From Diphasiastrum complanatum (Eukaryota > Streptophyta > Lycopodiopsida > Lycopodiales > Lycopodiaceae): a DNA stretch of 64,000 nucleotides. The notes under the pieces were generated by a model, which did not search any database, had not been told where the DNA came from, and saw only the letters and a list, made by a program, of their open reading frames with translations. A program made the translations under genes and the position numbers. The first letter of the stretch is position 1; every line of letters begins with the position of its first letter. Shown in pieces: positions 34,528 to 45,741 of the stretch. The stretch is from contig CM055111.1 in assembly GCA_029204225.1 (NCBI GenBank), forward strand, positions 46,376,255 to 46,440,254, given 5' to 3'.

Positions 34528-35500
34528 GTTGCATGGTATTATATCATATAATGCACATCAGTGTCATATGAAATTATGTGACATTATGTACTTCCACTAG
34601 CAAACTTTATTTCTCATTCTAATTACAAGTATGTATCTCTAGGCTATTAACAATGAATATAATCTTCTTTGTCTGAATGATCTACCTTAAGTATGAATGT
34701 GTCAAATTTGGCTTATAGAAATTTTCTTTTACTATATCTCTTTGCCATGTTAGACAAAAATAGACAATGTCTAACATGACATAGAGATACAATAAAAGAT
34801 AATTTTTTACATAAACTGCGAGCTCACGGTTAACTAGTGACTGAGAGGTGCATTATTTAGTTATGTCTAACACAGATTCAATGGGTGTTCAAGTAGGATG
34901 GAAAAAATCATTTGTGAAAAACCTATGATGGTTTTTTGAAAATTCATCGGTAGCAAAGCTATTTGTTCAAATGTGAGCACCTCTCGAGTAAGCTAGAAAA
35001 ATTGAACCTGGCATATATTTGAGCATTCACGTCAAGATTTTGACTAGTATTTTTCTGACTGGAGCTTGGATCTTTTCTAAGTGACCACCAAAGTTGATCA
35101 GTGCTCAAGTTTGGTGGTAAAACATCATTTGATATGAAAAATCTACGGTGGTTTGATAAAAATTCATTGTTGACAAGGCTCTTTGTTCCATCACAAGCAT
35201 TTTTCAAGTAGTTTACAGTGACATTTCAAATATGTTCAATAGTGTCCAAACTCTACAAAGTAATTGGCAATAGATTGATCTTTTCACATCTCTTCACTTT
35301 CACATCAAATGGAAGATAAATCCATACATTGATTTGAAGTATTCTTTGAAGATATTAACACTTTATTCACAATAAATTAGAACCCATTAAGCTTCATGAG
35401 ACCGCCATAAAAAAAGCACAAGAAAAAACTTTCATTTTGACAAAGAATGAAGACAATCTTCCTCTAGGATTTTGATTTCCTCAATTGCTCTACTTCTACC
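34528..35500. other. Spacer downstream of DUF7869-like gene
   Basis: No gene was recognised. Two blocks (about 34835-34990 and 35035-35215) share phrases such as GAAAAATC.A.GGTGGTTT followed by GAAAATTCATTG(G/T) and GCTNTTTGTTC, an old direct duplication of about 230 bases. A palindrome-like AATGTCTAACATGNCATAGAGAT pattern occurs near 34740-34795. Confidence 0.35.
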
Positions 35501-35645
35501 TATACAACATATACAAGCTGGCAACATCATCTGGGCACGCCAAGTGAGGAGCAAGCTCCAAAGATGTCACTTCGCGGCAGTTGGGATTCGAGCCTAGGCC
35601 TTGCCGGTCACAGTTAGCAACCTTACCCATACACCACAATGCGAT
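35500..35645 (-). mobile_element. tRNA-derived SINE-like sequence
   Basis: On the minus strand TGGTGTATGGGTAAGG (35636-35621) resembles an RNA polymerase III box A, and GGCTCGAATCC (35594-35584) matches box B (GGTTCGAANCC) about 40 bases later, the spacing of tRNA-like promoters. The stretch does not fold as a full tRNA by inspection. This is a SINE-type layout; the 3' end is undefined. Confidence 0.4.
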
Positions 35646-36018
35646 GGATGACATGGATAGTTGAAAACATGACTCTCCAAAGAACAAAAGCCATAATTCG
35701 CACATTTTAAAAAAATGTTTCACAGAAGGTGTGGCATAATCAACCAAGGTCCTTAAATCAAGTGGCAATTTGGTCTTCACAAGATCATAACATAAATTTA
35801 TTATTAAAATGGATTTTTAATTTGGATTAAATTTGGTCTAAAATGTCTCAAATCAAGAATATATTTTGCATGATTTTGTGTCCAATTCTTGGCAATAATT
35901 ACTAGAATTTCTAAATAATAATAATAAAACAATTCGAAAACCATAGGCAAACGACTTCCAAATCATAGTCAAAGTAGGCATAGTTTAAATTTGTCGTTAA
36001 AAAATAGGCTTATCTAAC

Positions 36019-36457
36019 TTTCAAACATAAATTAGGTCAAGGTGAAGTTCTACTGAACGAGCTTGTTCCAACAAGGATGTGCATGACTAGGTTTGGGCTG
36101 CGTTTAGATCATTTTTTAAGTTTTTCTCTAAGAGGGGCTTAAGTATTGTGGTTTTTATAGGGTTGTTGGTTGGTTTGAAACAGAATTGTAGAGATTTGCC
36201 AATAAGTTGTTTGTTTAGAAACCATATTATGGAAGGTCGACTTACTTTTTCGACAAAAACAACGAAGGCCCATTTTGATCCTATGTTGAGCATAGGACTC
36301 AAAATGGGCCTTCGTTGAGTCCTACACTTTGTTGACAACTTCATCGACAAAGTGGTCATATGTTCAACATTTACGTGCTCAACACGGAAATGTTGAACAT
36401 ACTATATGCTTTGTCGACAAAGTTGTTGACAAACACAATGAAGGTCCATGGTCATTC
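36019..36457 (+). repeat. Hairpin-bearing dispersed repeat, copy 1
   Basis: About 440 bases recur in inverted orientation at 61626-62066. The outer phrases are TTCAAACATAAATTAGGTC on one side and CCATGGTCATTCC on the other. Inside are a near-perfect hairpin at 36260-36317 (arms CAACGAAGGCCCATTTTGA) and several GTCGACAAAG/GTTGACAAC inverted phrases. No coding potential; it resembles a foldback or MITE-type element. Confidence 0.8.
36260..36317. repeat. Near-perfect hairpin
   Basis: Arms of about 19 bases (CAACGAAGGCCCATTTTGA and its complement) enclose CCTATGTTGAGCATAGG, itself a palindrome. The nested structure is one long stem of roughly 28 base pairs. Confidence 0.85.
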
Positions 36458-36499
36458 CACTGCAAAAGCTGCAAAAATGAAGTGGTGTAATGATCTAAA

Positions 36500-36860
36500 C
36501 TAAATTCAAATCGGAAATCTTGTTGCACTTCTAGCTTCAGAAAATAGAGAAGAACATCCATTTTGGATTGTCAAAGTACTCGAGTTCAATCAAAATAGTA
36601 ATCAGACAAAAGTCTTATGTGTCCATTGGTTGCGCATCACTTCAACACTAACTTTTTTGGGAAATTATGAAAGATCTGAAGGGCAAGAGAAAGCAATTTT
36701 CAAAAAATCAACCAAGAGTCGACGATTTAAATTTACAAGATGTAGATGTTTTAGCATTTATTTTTGGGTTAACAATGATCAATCATCTATGAAAGTGAAC
36801 TATATCCATATTGAAAGAATGACTTGCATTAATGGGACAACCATCATCCTCAACTTGTAA
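36500..36860 (+). pseudogene. Possible C-terminal fragment of a DUF7869-like gene
   Basis: The plus strand reads ENREEHPFWIVKVLEF..KVLCVHWL (36540-36630), similar in layout to the small C-terminal domain of the gene at 32-34.5 kb (DEKECPVWLG..KVLVNWW). Downstream pieces in two frames (SRRFKFTRCRCF, SMKVNYIHIER) look like degraded coding. The assignment rests on a short, weak pattern. Confidence 0.3.
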
Positions 36861-37110
36861 GCAATAGAGAAAAGTTGACTTGTAAGGTTTCTTGTCAACA
36901 TTGGATGCTGATTCTGAGGAATATATGCCAGTTGACTCTGATGAAGAAGACGGGACTTTAACTTCATCAGTTGAAAATGAGAGTGTTCAGAATATGTCAA
37001 GTTTTGAATTGAGAGGCATCAATGAAAATTGCTTAGAAAATGTATTTTGAAAAAAAAAATGTATATATAATTTAAGTTGTTTTGTATTTTAATGGGATTT
37101 GGAGTTTCAA
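36826..37110 (+). repeat. Segment R2, copy 1
   Basis: This 285-base stretch, from GACTTGCATTAATGGGACAA to GGATTTGGAGTTTCAAA, recurs almost identically at 41952-42245. An acidic frame (SDEEDGTLTSS-type) runs through both. At its right end copy 1 passes directly into the 129-bp tandem repeats, whereas copy 2 continues into other sequence, so position 37111 is a junction. Confidence 0.85.
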
Positions 37111-37111
37111 A

Positions 37112-37868
37112 GGTCCGACCAATGGACCATTACCTCACGTAATTGCCTTTGGCCGGATTTTTTTACCCTCACGATTTTTCTATGCCCCTCCCCTCGATGC
37201 TCCGCCACTCGCTGTCCGGAACCAGATTATTTGTGGTAATGGTCCGACCAATGGACCATTACCTCACGTAATTGCCTTTGGCCAAATTTTTTTACCCTCG
37301 CGATTTTTCTATGCCCCTCCCCTCGATGCTCCGCCACTTGCTGTCCGAGACCGAATTATTTGTGGTAACGGTCTGACCAATGAACCATTACCTCACGTAA
37401 TTGCCTTTGGCCGAATGTTTTTACCCTCGCAATTTTTCTATGCCCCTCCCCTCGATGCTATATCCTCCCTTCGCACGCTCTCCTCTTTCCCCTATATCAC
37501 GCTCTCCTATGTGCTCTCTCTCTCTCTTTCTCCCTCCCTGCCTCCGTCGGCACGCTCTCTCTCATTATCCTCCCTCCGCGCACTCTCCTCTCTCTCTCCG
37601 CACTCTCTCTCTATCCTCTCTTCTCTCCTCTATTCGCTCTCGCTCTCCCCTATCTCTCTCTCCTCTCTCCGCTCTCGCTCTCCGTGCCTCCGGACGCTAT
37701 CCTCTCTACGCGCTCTCTCTCTCTGGCTCATCTCTCTCTGTCCACGGGCTGTTGCACCCAGGCAGGCCGCAGCACTCTCTCCACGCGATGTCGCACCCCG
37801 GGAATATTATCAATCTAAAAATAACACCGCCCCGGCCTATATTATTCAAAATAATATAGGGCCTAAAA
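37112..37868 (+). repeat. CT-rich module, copy 1, with 129-bp tandem repeats
   Basis: Three head-to-tail units start at 37112, 37241 and 37370 (period 129; the third is partial, to about 37459). Each contains GGTAATGGTCC..GGACCATTACC inverted phrases. CT-rich sequence follows to about 37740, then a GGCAGGCCGCAGCACTC patch. Because 129 is divisible by three and the units lack stops, an open frame of 283 codons crosses the module; I regard it as non-genic. Related sequence lies at 42598-43402. Confidence 0.85.
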
Positions 37869-37898
37869 GGGCATTAAAATCAGGCCAACGGCAATTAG

Positions 37899-40012
37899 AC
37901 ATTCAGCAGATTTACAGCAGAGCTGCTTGCTGAGTTTATGCATTTAATTCTAGTGTTTGCAAGTCAAAAGTCTACTGATACGAAGTAGCTACCAAGATGG
38001 TGAATCATTCAATTTACAAACATTATTCTAGAAATTGGCCTTCTTTTGGATGGACTGGCCGATTCTCACTCTTCAGGGGCCTATGCAAGAAGATGAAGAA
38101 GCCATTTTGTGTTTGGGTGGGTTCTGATGCCAAATCGGTGAAGCTGAAATCTCTCGTTTTTCGGAACCAGCGCAACGCATCATGAGCGAGGAACAGCATA
38201 TTTCCATAATGCCAGGCAACGTCCTAGCAGAAAGACGGTATTTACTCTGAAAGCCCTCATCGAATGATACACAATTTTCCACACGATGGTTACAATCGGA
38301 TGTGAGAAACCATCATCCATACGATATCTATCTGATTCGATCCCAATGCGAACTCAGAACAATTCAGGCTTTGCAGCGAAACATTTATTGTTGGTGTATT
38401 GCTGTTTGGAAGAAGCTCAGCTGGAATGGGAGGAATAGCTGAATCCAAAGTCGCACAGAAGCTTCTCTATCGATACCATAGAGGAACCCATCAGCAATCA
38501 AAGTCGAGACAAATAATTCCCAGATGGAAAATAGCCAACCACTATTGGCGCACTCGGAATTTTACCCTTGTCCGCTTGTTTTGCCTTCTTCTCCTTCTTC
38601 TTCTGAAACTGACTTGGTGGATGAGAAGAAGGTGATGAGTGGTCATGTACTTTGTTGGGTTTTTGAGAACCTAGACTGGCTGAGCTTAAACAAGCCCCCA
38701 TGGTAGATGGAAAAGAGGAAATGTATATAGATTGAGAAGTAAGGAAGGAAATGTGGCGTGGATAGAGATTAAAAAGACGCAGAGGAAAGTGAGAAGGTAA
38801 AGAGAGGAAATGAGTGATGTATCACGATTCACTAATACTCATACTTAAAAGGAGTAAGAGGTGCTTAGTTGCTTCAAGCTCACGTTTTGAAGCTTCAACT
38901 TTAAGTTTTGGAGCTTTGACCATCACCTCTTTGGGCGACCCTTTCCTTCCCATATGTCACAAAGAAATAGAAGATGTATACTTAAAATAACAAGGGATGT
39001 GGCAAGCAACAAGAGCCTCACCTAACTTGAATGTTGTTTGATTCTTTTATTAATGTTGATTGTTTTTTTTAGTTATTGTGAAGCTTCATTGACTACTATC
39101 TCTTATTTATAAATATAAATCTTACATCAGCTATTGGTCAATGATTCTATTTTGTGATGGTGTGTTTCATAAAAGTGCATATGGAGTCATTGTGAGGAGG
39201 CTTTTTAGTTTTTTGATTTCTAGTTCAAGATAGGCTATTATAGCAAGTTCAATCCATACATCGATTGTGCCAAAAGGATGGATGGCATTCTTCAAATTGA
39301 ACTCTAATTTGTATTCAAATTGGAAGCATTTCTATGTGTGTCCTACAACCCAAGTGCATTCCCTATGGAACAACTACATATCAATCAAAGGCAGATTATT
39401 TCTCAATGTTTCGAGGTTAAAACTTTGCTACTACAGCAGTTTTTTAAATAGAAGATAGCTAATGGATATATGAAAAAACAAAAACAAAAACAAAAAATAG
39501 CACACCAGTTTTGTGAGTGCTTCTTATAGTTGATTAATCAGCAAATAGAGTAGGGCCAAGTTTGATTTCAATCAATGAGGTGTAGAGAAATACCTCACAT
39601 AGGACCAAGAGTGATTGTTTGGTGGTGAGATTTGATGAATATCAATCTTACTAACTCGTGATTGCAACAACAATTTGTGGTGCATTTGTAGTTTAGAGTT
39701 TGGATAGCATATTTCAAGTTTTGTTGATGCTTGTAGCTAGTGACTTGTTGTGCACTTTCAAGGCTTGTTTGATGGATTGGTTGTGTGGTGTTTAGTAGTG
39801 TTCAAGCAAATTTTTACGTCATATTAGTCCTTACTAATGATAAGGAGCAGGTGCTTGAGAACAGCTTGCAAGTTCCACTTGCCAATGAGGCATTTTGGTT
39901 ATAGCGTAATTGGTTTGGGGCTTCAGAAACCTTTCAAGTTCATCTTTTAACAACAAATGGTCGGCCTCATTGGTCACTTCTCCTCCAAGCTCCCCAGATC
40001 GTTCTCGCTAAG
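37899..40012 (+). repeat. Segment R1, long copy A
   Basis: About 2.1 kb from ACATTCAGCAGAT to CCTCCAAGCTCCCCAG is repeated at 46844-48880 (copy B) and, for its last 850 bases, at 43403-44246 (copy C). Identity by eye is very high, with scattered substitutions and small indels. It contains an MGAC-start ORF on the minus strand at 38701-38498. No LTR ends, polymerase or transposase was recognised, so it is either a non-autonomous element or a segmental duplication. Confidence 0.88.
38498..38701 (-). CDS. Small MGAC-start ORF inside repeat R1 (copy A)
   Basis: The 67-residue product begins MGACLSSASLG, a good N-myristoylation plus palmitoylation pattern of membrane-anchored plant signalling proteins, followed by a Ser/Pro stretch and a basic KKKEKKAKQ run. 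It ends FPSGNYLSRL without any kinase, phosphatase or EF-hand domain. It looks like a first exon captured by the repeat. Expression is unknown. Confidence 0.3.
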   Translation of the reverse strand: MGACLSSASLGSQKPNKVHDHSSPSSHPPSQFQKKKEKKAKQADKGKIPSAPIVVGYFPSGNYLSRL

Positions 40013-41951
40013 GTACTGTAAGATTAAGCTTTGCAAATGATCAATCTAAGCTACTTTCTAAAGTCCTGTATGTACCAAATTTAGCTACGAATCTGCTCTC
40101 TGTAAGCAGAATCACAGATCTAGGACATAGAGTAGAATTCGAATGTGATCAGTGCAAAGTAGTGGATAGGACAGGCAAGATCCTAGCATTCGGAAAGAGG
40201 CATGGATACTTGTATAAATGGAGTCATTGCTTTTCTGCCTCTAGTCAGGCGCTCAGTACTTCTATTCATGCAAATAAAAGTTTACTTTGGCATTATAGAC
40301 TTGGTCACTTGAATCATGCTGCTGTACAACAAATGTCTAGACAATCTATTGTTCTTGATCTCGACTATCCTCATGATAAAGTCGAGTTACTTGTCTGTCA
40401 AGACTGTCTAGTTGGTAAACAGACTAGGAAACCATTTAAATCAAGCCATCAACATATTGCTAGAGGATTGTTAGACAGATATCTGTGGCCCGATAAAAAC
40501 TCCTTCGCTGAAGGATGCAAAGTATTTTATAACTTTTCTTGATGAATTTTCCAGAAGAACTATGGTGTACTTTATAAAGAAGAAATCAGAAGCCTTCAAC
40601 TACTTCAGAATCTTCAAGGAGCGTGCAGAAAAGGAGACTGGATGGACGATCAAGGCTCTAAGGTCAAACAATGGTGGAGAATATATCTCTATCGAGTTTA
40701 AAGAGTACTGTCAAAGCCAAGGCATTGAGCAACAATTCAACACTCCTTATAGTCCTTAGTCTAATGGCTTATCCGAGAGGAAGAATCGTACCCTGGTTGA
40801 ATCAGCCAAATGTATGTTAGCGCATGCATTGCTACCCAAGAGATTCTGGGTCGAAGTTGTCTCCACTGTAGCTTATGTCCAGAACATATGTTCGACCAAG
40901 GCCCTCTCAAAAAATTAGACACCCCACGAGGTGTGAACAGGCTCTAAGCCTTCTGTAAAGAACCTAAGAATGTTTGGATGCGTTGCCTACACATAGATCC
41001 CAAAAGACATGAGGAAGATATTGGACTTCCAAGGTCTCAAGACCATCTTGATTGGATATACTTCATCTGATAATACATACAAGTTGTATGATCCTGATAC
41101 CCAGCAAATCTTGTATAGTCGGGATATAGTCTTTATCGAGGACCAGTTCATCGACATCAAAGGCAAGGATATTGCTCAAGGAGAACCTTCATCACCTGCC
41201 ATTGACACGACTGTTTGAGCTTCTGGCTTAGGCATGTCTATTGTCGACCCACTTTTTGAAAGCGAATCAGACGAAGACGTTGTTGCTACCCAGCAACAAG
41301 TCCCAAGAGTAGTTCATCAATCGAATCCTCCCAAAAGATCAAGCCAAGTGCGCACACAGCCCACAAGGTATACTTCTGAGTCTGCATGTCTCTTGATACA
41401 GGAACCGATGACAGTCAAAGAGGCACTCAGCCAACCAGACTCTGATCTCTGGAGAGAAGCTATGGACAGAGAGTATTCCTCTCTGATCAAGAACCGGACA
41501 TGGTCACTAGTCGAAGCTCCTATTGGCTACAATATCATTGATTGCAAATGGATCTTCAAGATCACATACAATGCCAATGGAGCAATTGATCTAAGGAAGG
41601 CAAGATTGGTAGCACGAGGATTCACACAAATCCCCAACATCGACTACAGTGAGACTTTTAGTCCAGCAGTCAAACATTTGTCGATTCAAGCACTCGTCTT
41701 ATGTTGCAGCTGCCAACCTCGAAGTACATCATCTTGATGTGTAAACAACCTATCTGAATGGAGTTATACAAGAAGACATCGACATGATCCAGGATACGTT
41801 CTGGAAGGTATGAAGAATCATGTTTATAAACTCCACCAAGCACTTTACGGCTTGAAACAGTCTGCCAGAGCTTGGTTTTAGGGATCAACACATTCCTCAT
41901 CGAATAAGGATTCAAACCAAGCACTCTAGCTAATTCCCATACATCTCATGT
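40013..41951 (+). pseudogene. Truncated Ty1/copia: protease end, integrase, reverse transcriptase start
   Basis: Coding starts abruptly inside protease (GTVRLSFANDQSKLL..LYVPNLATNLLSV), then GAG-pre-integrase (LLWHYRLGHLNHAAV..CQDCLVGKQTRKPF), integrase core (FLDEFSRRTMVYFIKKKSEAF; the second catalytic Asp region reads RSNNGGEY, Asp to Asn), a TAG at 40757-40759 where YSPQSNG is expected, integrase end, and reverse transcriptase (ALSQPDSDLWREAMDRE, WSLVEAP, CKWIFKI, ARLVARGFTQIPNIDYSETFSP), with frame changes near 41.68 and 41.88 kb. It ends within reverse transcriptase at the junction with segment R2 copy 2. It belongs to the same family as the minus-strand copia at 58.6-61.5 kb. Confidence 0.88.
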
Positions 41952-42245
41952 TAGACTTGCATTAATGGGACAACCATCATCCTCAACTTGTAAGCAATAG
42001 AGAAAAGTTTACTTATAAGATTTCTTGTCAACATTGGATGCTGATTCTGAGGAAGATATGCCAGTTGACTCTGATGAAGAAGACGGGACTTTAACTTCAT
42101 CAGTTGAAAATGTGAGTGTTCAGAATATGTCAAGTTCTGAATTGAGAGACATCAATGAAAATTGCTTAGAAAATGTATTTTGAAAAAAAAGAATATGTAT
42201 ATATAATTTAGGTTGTTTTGTATTTTAATGGGATTTGGAGTTTCA
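41952..42245 (+). repeat. Segment R2, copy 2
   Basis: Near-identical to 36826-37110, with two or three small indels. It starts at the copia junction (..CATGTTA/GACTTGCATT), the same base at which similarity in copy 1 begins, so the copia truncation point coincides with a repeat edge. Confidence 0.85.
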
Positions 42246-42481
42246 AAAATCATGTGGTCTTGAAATTTTATTTCATTTGTAATTATGATGGTTTTATGAA
42301 GGTTGTAAAAAAAAAAAATTGTAGTGCTTTATTAAAAATATGCATTTTTTGGCCTTTTTTTATATAGATAATTTACAAGAATTCTTAAAAAAATCATGAT
42401 TTTGACCTAAAACTAGGACCATTAGGTTACTCTTTTTTAGGTCAAAGTTCCAAAACAAATGTGATCTTGTTAATATCCAAA

Positions 42482-42597
42482 AGTCACCTCCACAAGCAAA
42501 TAAAGTAGCATTTGACTACTTGGTGATCAACTGTTAATAAGACTAGTTGGTGTAGCAGATACTGATGTTACATCATTTGTGCTTTATGTAGTAGGTA
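42482..42597 (+). repeat. Segment R3, copy 1
   Basis: The stretch GTCACCTCCACAAG..GATGTTACATCATTT recurs at 46716-46838. In copy 1 it is followed by the CT-rich module; in copy 2 by segment R1. This gives the inferred order R2-R3-R1 for the parental repeat. Confidence 0.8.
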
Positions 42598-43402
<805 letters not shown>

Positions 43403-44246
43403 ACTATTGGTCAAGGATTCTATTTTGTGATTGTGTGTTTGAGAAAAGTGCATATGGAGTCATTGTGAGGAGTCGTTTTAGCCTTTTAATTTCTAGTTCA
43501 AAATAGGCTATTATAGCAAGTTTAATCTATGCATCGATTGGGTGAAAAGGATGGGTGGCATTCTTCAAATTGAGCTCTAATTTGTATTCCGATTGGAAGC
43601 ATTTATGTGTGTGTCCTACACCCCATGTGCATTCTTTATGGAACAACTACATATCAATCAAAGGCAGATTATTTCTCAATGTTTCGAGGTTAAAACTTTG
43701 CTACTACATGCAATTTTTCTAATAGAAGATAGCTAATGGATATCTAAAAAAACAAAAACAAAAAATATCACACCAGTTTTGTGAGTGCTTCTAATAGTTA
43801 ATCAACAAATAGAGTAGGGCCAAGTTTGATTTCAATCTGTAGAGAAATACCTCACATAGGACCAGGAGTGACTTTTTGGTGCTGAGATATGATGAATATC
43901 AGTCTTGCTAACTTGTGATTGCAACAACAGTTTGTGGTGCATATTGCAATTTTTGGTGATGCTTCTAGCTAGTGGCATGTTGTGCACTTTCAAGGCTTGT
44001 TTGATGGATTGGTTGTGTGGTGTTTAGTAGTGTCAAAGCAAATTTTTACGTCATATTAGTCCTTACTAATGATAAGGAGCATGTGCTTGAGAACATCTTG
44101 CAAGCTGCCCTTGTCAATGAGACATTTTGGTCATAGCGCAATTGGTTTGTGTCTTCATAAACCTTTCAAGTTCATATTTTTTAACAACAAATGGTCGGCC
44201 TCATTGGTCACTTCTCCTCCAAGCTCCCTAGCTCGTTCTTACTAAG
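43403..44246 (+). repeat. Segment R1, truncated copy C
   Basis: Matches 39127-40012 of copy A and 48062-48880 of copy B, with more differences than A and B show to each other. It starts exactly where the CT-rich module ends. Confidence 0.85.
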
Positions 44247-45096
44247 CTTCGCATTCTATCCAATAGATTTTATCAGTGTCAGAATTCGAGATTGCATGTA
44301 ATTGACTAATAGATAGAGAACCTTTTAAAACACATCGAAATTCTTCGACACTTCTCTGACAGATTTTTTACGGTTTAAAATCTGTCGAAATTTTTTTGGA
44401 ATGTTAAGGAATCAGATTCTGACATCTCATCAAATAGTAAAAATAAAATAATGTATTGTATTTCATGCACTGTTTATGCACGTTTTTTTTAAGGAGAGAA
44501 GCTGGTGGAGAGCATGAATTGAATTCAAGTAACGATTTTTTGATGCAATTAGGGTTTTAAAATGAGATTAGTGATCATTTATTTTTATGTGTCTACAAAT
44601 ACGATCTATGATAGACAGCCAACTGACGAAGAATATCAACTTTGCTACAATCATAACTTCGAGAACATGCATAGGGAATTGGAAAGTAGAGGCATCTTTC
44701 CAATAGATCATATAAACCCTAATTTCTGACTTTTATTTGAAACTACTCTTAAGTTCAAATAGGACTGCATTGCATTCAAATATCACAAAGTAACTATGAT
44801 TGCGTGTGCAGATTGATGAATCGTAAGAGGAGCAGATTGATCAAGAACTTGCACAAGAGGAGGAGATGGCAATGGCGGGGGTAGGAACTGGTGGCTGCGG
44901 TGGGGGTGATGACGACGAGGAAGAAGGCATTCTTCTTAGATAAAAACTGAAGCTGCACCTATAAAATTGTAAATTTTTTTCTGTAAATAGGATAGATATG
45001 CATGCACATTATGATTTAGAATATGTAGCACAAAAAGCGTGACCAATTTTCATCAATGCGAGTGCTCACATCTTAAAATAGTAATAGAATCCTGTT
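44247..45096 (+). other. Unassigned sequence with possible short exons
   Basis: A frame at about 44572-44700 reads DRQPTDEEYQLCYNHNFENMHRELESRGIFP, followed by an intron-like stretch ending TGTGTGCAG at about 44810 and an acidic, Gly-rich frame (QELAQEEEMAMAGVG..GDDDEEEG, to 44942). An in-frame TAA near 44822 weakens the splice model. No family was recognised. Confidence 0.2.
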
Positions 45097-45741
45097 TATA
45101 TATAGAGATGAGCATCCCTATAAAAATTCATCTCCAAGATGAATAGCATTGTCATGATGTGTCGAAGAAAAAGACTTGAATATAATTTGTGGAACAAAAT
45201 CTTTTTATGGCTGAAAAATGTCTACGTGCATCTTTCGAGTGCCTAAAGGTAAACACAAAGAAAAAGTTAACTTTTTTTTACATGCACCTTCTACCTAAAA
45301 GGTGCGTGTGTAAAAAATCTATAGCATAAAAAAAAAGTAAGTAAAACCAAATTTTACGAGGAGGAAGGGGTACCACTTCCGGTGTAACCCCTTGGAGTGA
45401 GCTTTGACTGTTAAATCTTTATCAGATTCTTGCTAAACCCGATAATGGACCATTGAGGAAAACATTTCTCAAGAATCACTACATTTTTTGACATGAGATT
45501 CTTCATACTTTTATTTATACCCATTTGGAGATGGTAGCCAAACTATGTATCGATGCAGAGATGGGTATAATTGGCCACACTCTTGCCATATTCTATTTGC
45601 GCTACCCTTGCTTCTACACACTTTGTGAAATAATCCATCACAATGACGTAATGCCAAGTGCTTAGGTTTCCTTTGTATTTTGGAGGCACGTCCCTTCACA
45701 CAATGTTCATGTGGATTTTAGAACCAGAATTTTAGATGACC
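45097..45741 (-). repeat. Inverted repeat, left arm (about 645 bp)
   Basis: The reverse complement of this stretch recurs at 48996-49644 with very few differences. On the minus strand it encodes a gypsy integrase fragment (about 45.70-45.52 kb, YVIVMDYFTKCVEARVAQ-type). The arms enclose about 3.25 kb that includes segments R3 and R1 copy B. Confidence 0.9.

Noticed and set aside
35560-35640. Functional tRNA gene
   Set aside because: Box A and B are present but acceptor and anticodon arms do not pair by inspection; a SINE-like element fits better.
37082-37933. 283-codon open frame with three 43-residue repeats
   Set aside because: It follows from a 129-base tandem repeat lacking stops plus CT-rich sequence; composition is not protein-like outside the repeat.
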